Under the pieces are notes generated by a model. It ran no database searches. It worked only from the letters and a program-made list of their open reading frames with translations, and was not told the origin of the DNA. The translations under genes and the position numbers were made by a program. From assembly GCA_024681935.1 (NCBI GenBank), contig JAIKZX010000016.1, forward strand, positions 1-47,993: 47,993 nt of DNA, in the 5' to 3' direction. Shown in pieces: positions 47,338 to 47,993 of the stretch. Within the stretch, counting starts at the first letter, position 1, and each line of letters starts with the position of its first letter. The DNA is from Fretibacterium sp. (GTDB lineage Bacteria > Synergistota > Synergistia > Synergistales > Aminobacteriaceae).

Positions 47338-47993
47338 ATGATACAGGATAGGCTGAACACAGCAATCTATGGGGCGAAACGAAGCCCCATACGGGAATTT
47401 TCCAAACTTGCGGCCCAGACACCGGACTGCGTGCGCCTCACCCTGGGAGAACCCGATTTCGAGACCCCAGAACCCATCCGTCAGGCAGTCAACGCAGCCC
47501 TTGCCCGTGGGGAGACCCATTATATTGAGAACAACGGCACAGCGGAGCTCAGAGAAAAGATTGCCGCGTTCGAAAAAAAACGTCATGGGCTGGAGTATTC
47601 ACCAAACGAGGTCATTGTTACGGTGGGAGCGACGGAGGCTATTTTCGCAGCGCTGTTTGGCATGCTCAACCCGGGGGACGAGGTCATCGTCCCCATCCCC
47701 GCCTTTGTGTTGTACGAACGAATCATCAGCCTTTGTCGTGCTGTTTTCGTTCCTCTGGACACACGGGAGGACGATTTTCAGATTGATCAAAAAAAGCTGA
47801 CGAATCTCCTTTCTCCCAGAACCAAGGCTATCATTCTGAACTCCCCTAATAATCCAACAGGTTGTATTTTAAACAACAAAAGCCTTAATTCTGTGCGCGA
47901 AGCCGTACAGGGAAAGGATATTTTTGTTCTGTGTGATGATGTTTACAATCAGCTCTGCTATATGGATTCCTATCACAGCTTCGCGGAATTCAA
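47338..47993 (+). CDS. Class I/II PLP aminotransferase (truncated by window end)
   Basis: RLTLGEPDFETPEPIRQAVNAALARGETHY, VTVGATEAIFAALFGMLNPGDEV, NSPNNPTGCIL, CDDVYNQL. Confidence 0.94.
   Translation, partial: MIQDRLNTAIYGAKRSPIREFSKLAAQTPDCVRLTLGEPDFETPEPIRQAVNAALARGETHYIENNGTAELREKIAAFEKKRHGLEYSPNEVIVTVGATEAIFAALFGMLNPGDEVIVPIPAFVLYERIISLCRAVFVPLDTREDDFQIDQKKLTNLLSPRTKAIILNSPNNPTGCILNNKSLNSVREAVQGKDIFVLCDDVYNQLCYMDSYHSFAEF

Overview
The window reads as a chromosomal segment from a bacterium that looks like Synergistota. That placement is an inference from gene content and a Synergist-CTERM-like tail; it was not searched. It starts with the 5' end of a 16S rRNA gene on the minus strand and ends inside an aminotransferase gene in a dapA-dapB-dapD cluster. 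Most of it is housekeeping or metabolic: iscR-iscS-iscU; M20 amidohydrolase/RpiR; CitG-like/cobalamin adenosyltransferase/zinc ribbon/argF; comEC-comEA; a glycosyltransferase pair; cobU-cobS-cobU-like; HAD; S9 peptidase; DtxR-type regulator; flavodiiron protein; flippase-like protein; fhs; secreted GH13; SYLF; CapA and WG-repeat protein; two two-component systems; mgtE; hflKC; mutY; ODC-type decarboxylase; CDC48-type AAA ATPase; flaG; dap genes. I found no CRISPR array, prophage, intact transposon or recognisable defence island, and I cannot claim a definite new system. The best leads are: (1) two CobU-family genes flanking cobS with complementary conserved and degenerate motifs; (2) a four-hairpin, U-tract-ended candidate RNA in an otherwise unexplained 550-bp gap; (3) a multi-frameshifted secreted protein gene with a Synergist-CTERM-like tail; (4) an EF-hand-like loop inside a SYLF protein; (5) a WG-repeat ORF with an in-frame 22-bp direct repeat 840 bp apart; (6) a short ORF apparently broken by one base in an A5 run next to flaG; (7) a two-hairpin leader before dapA.
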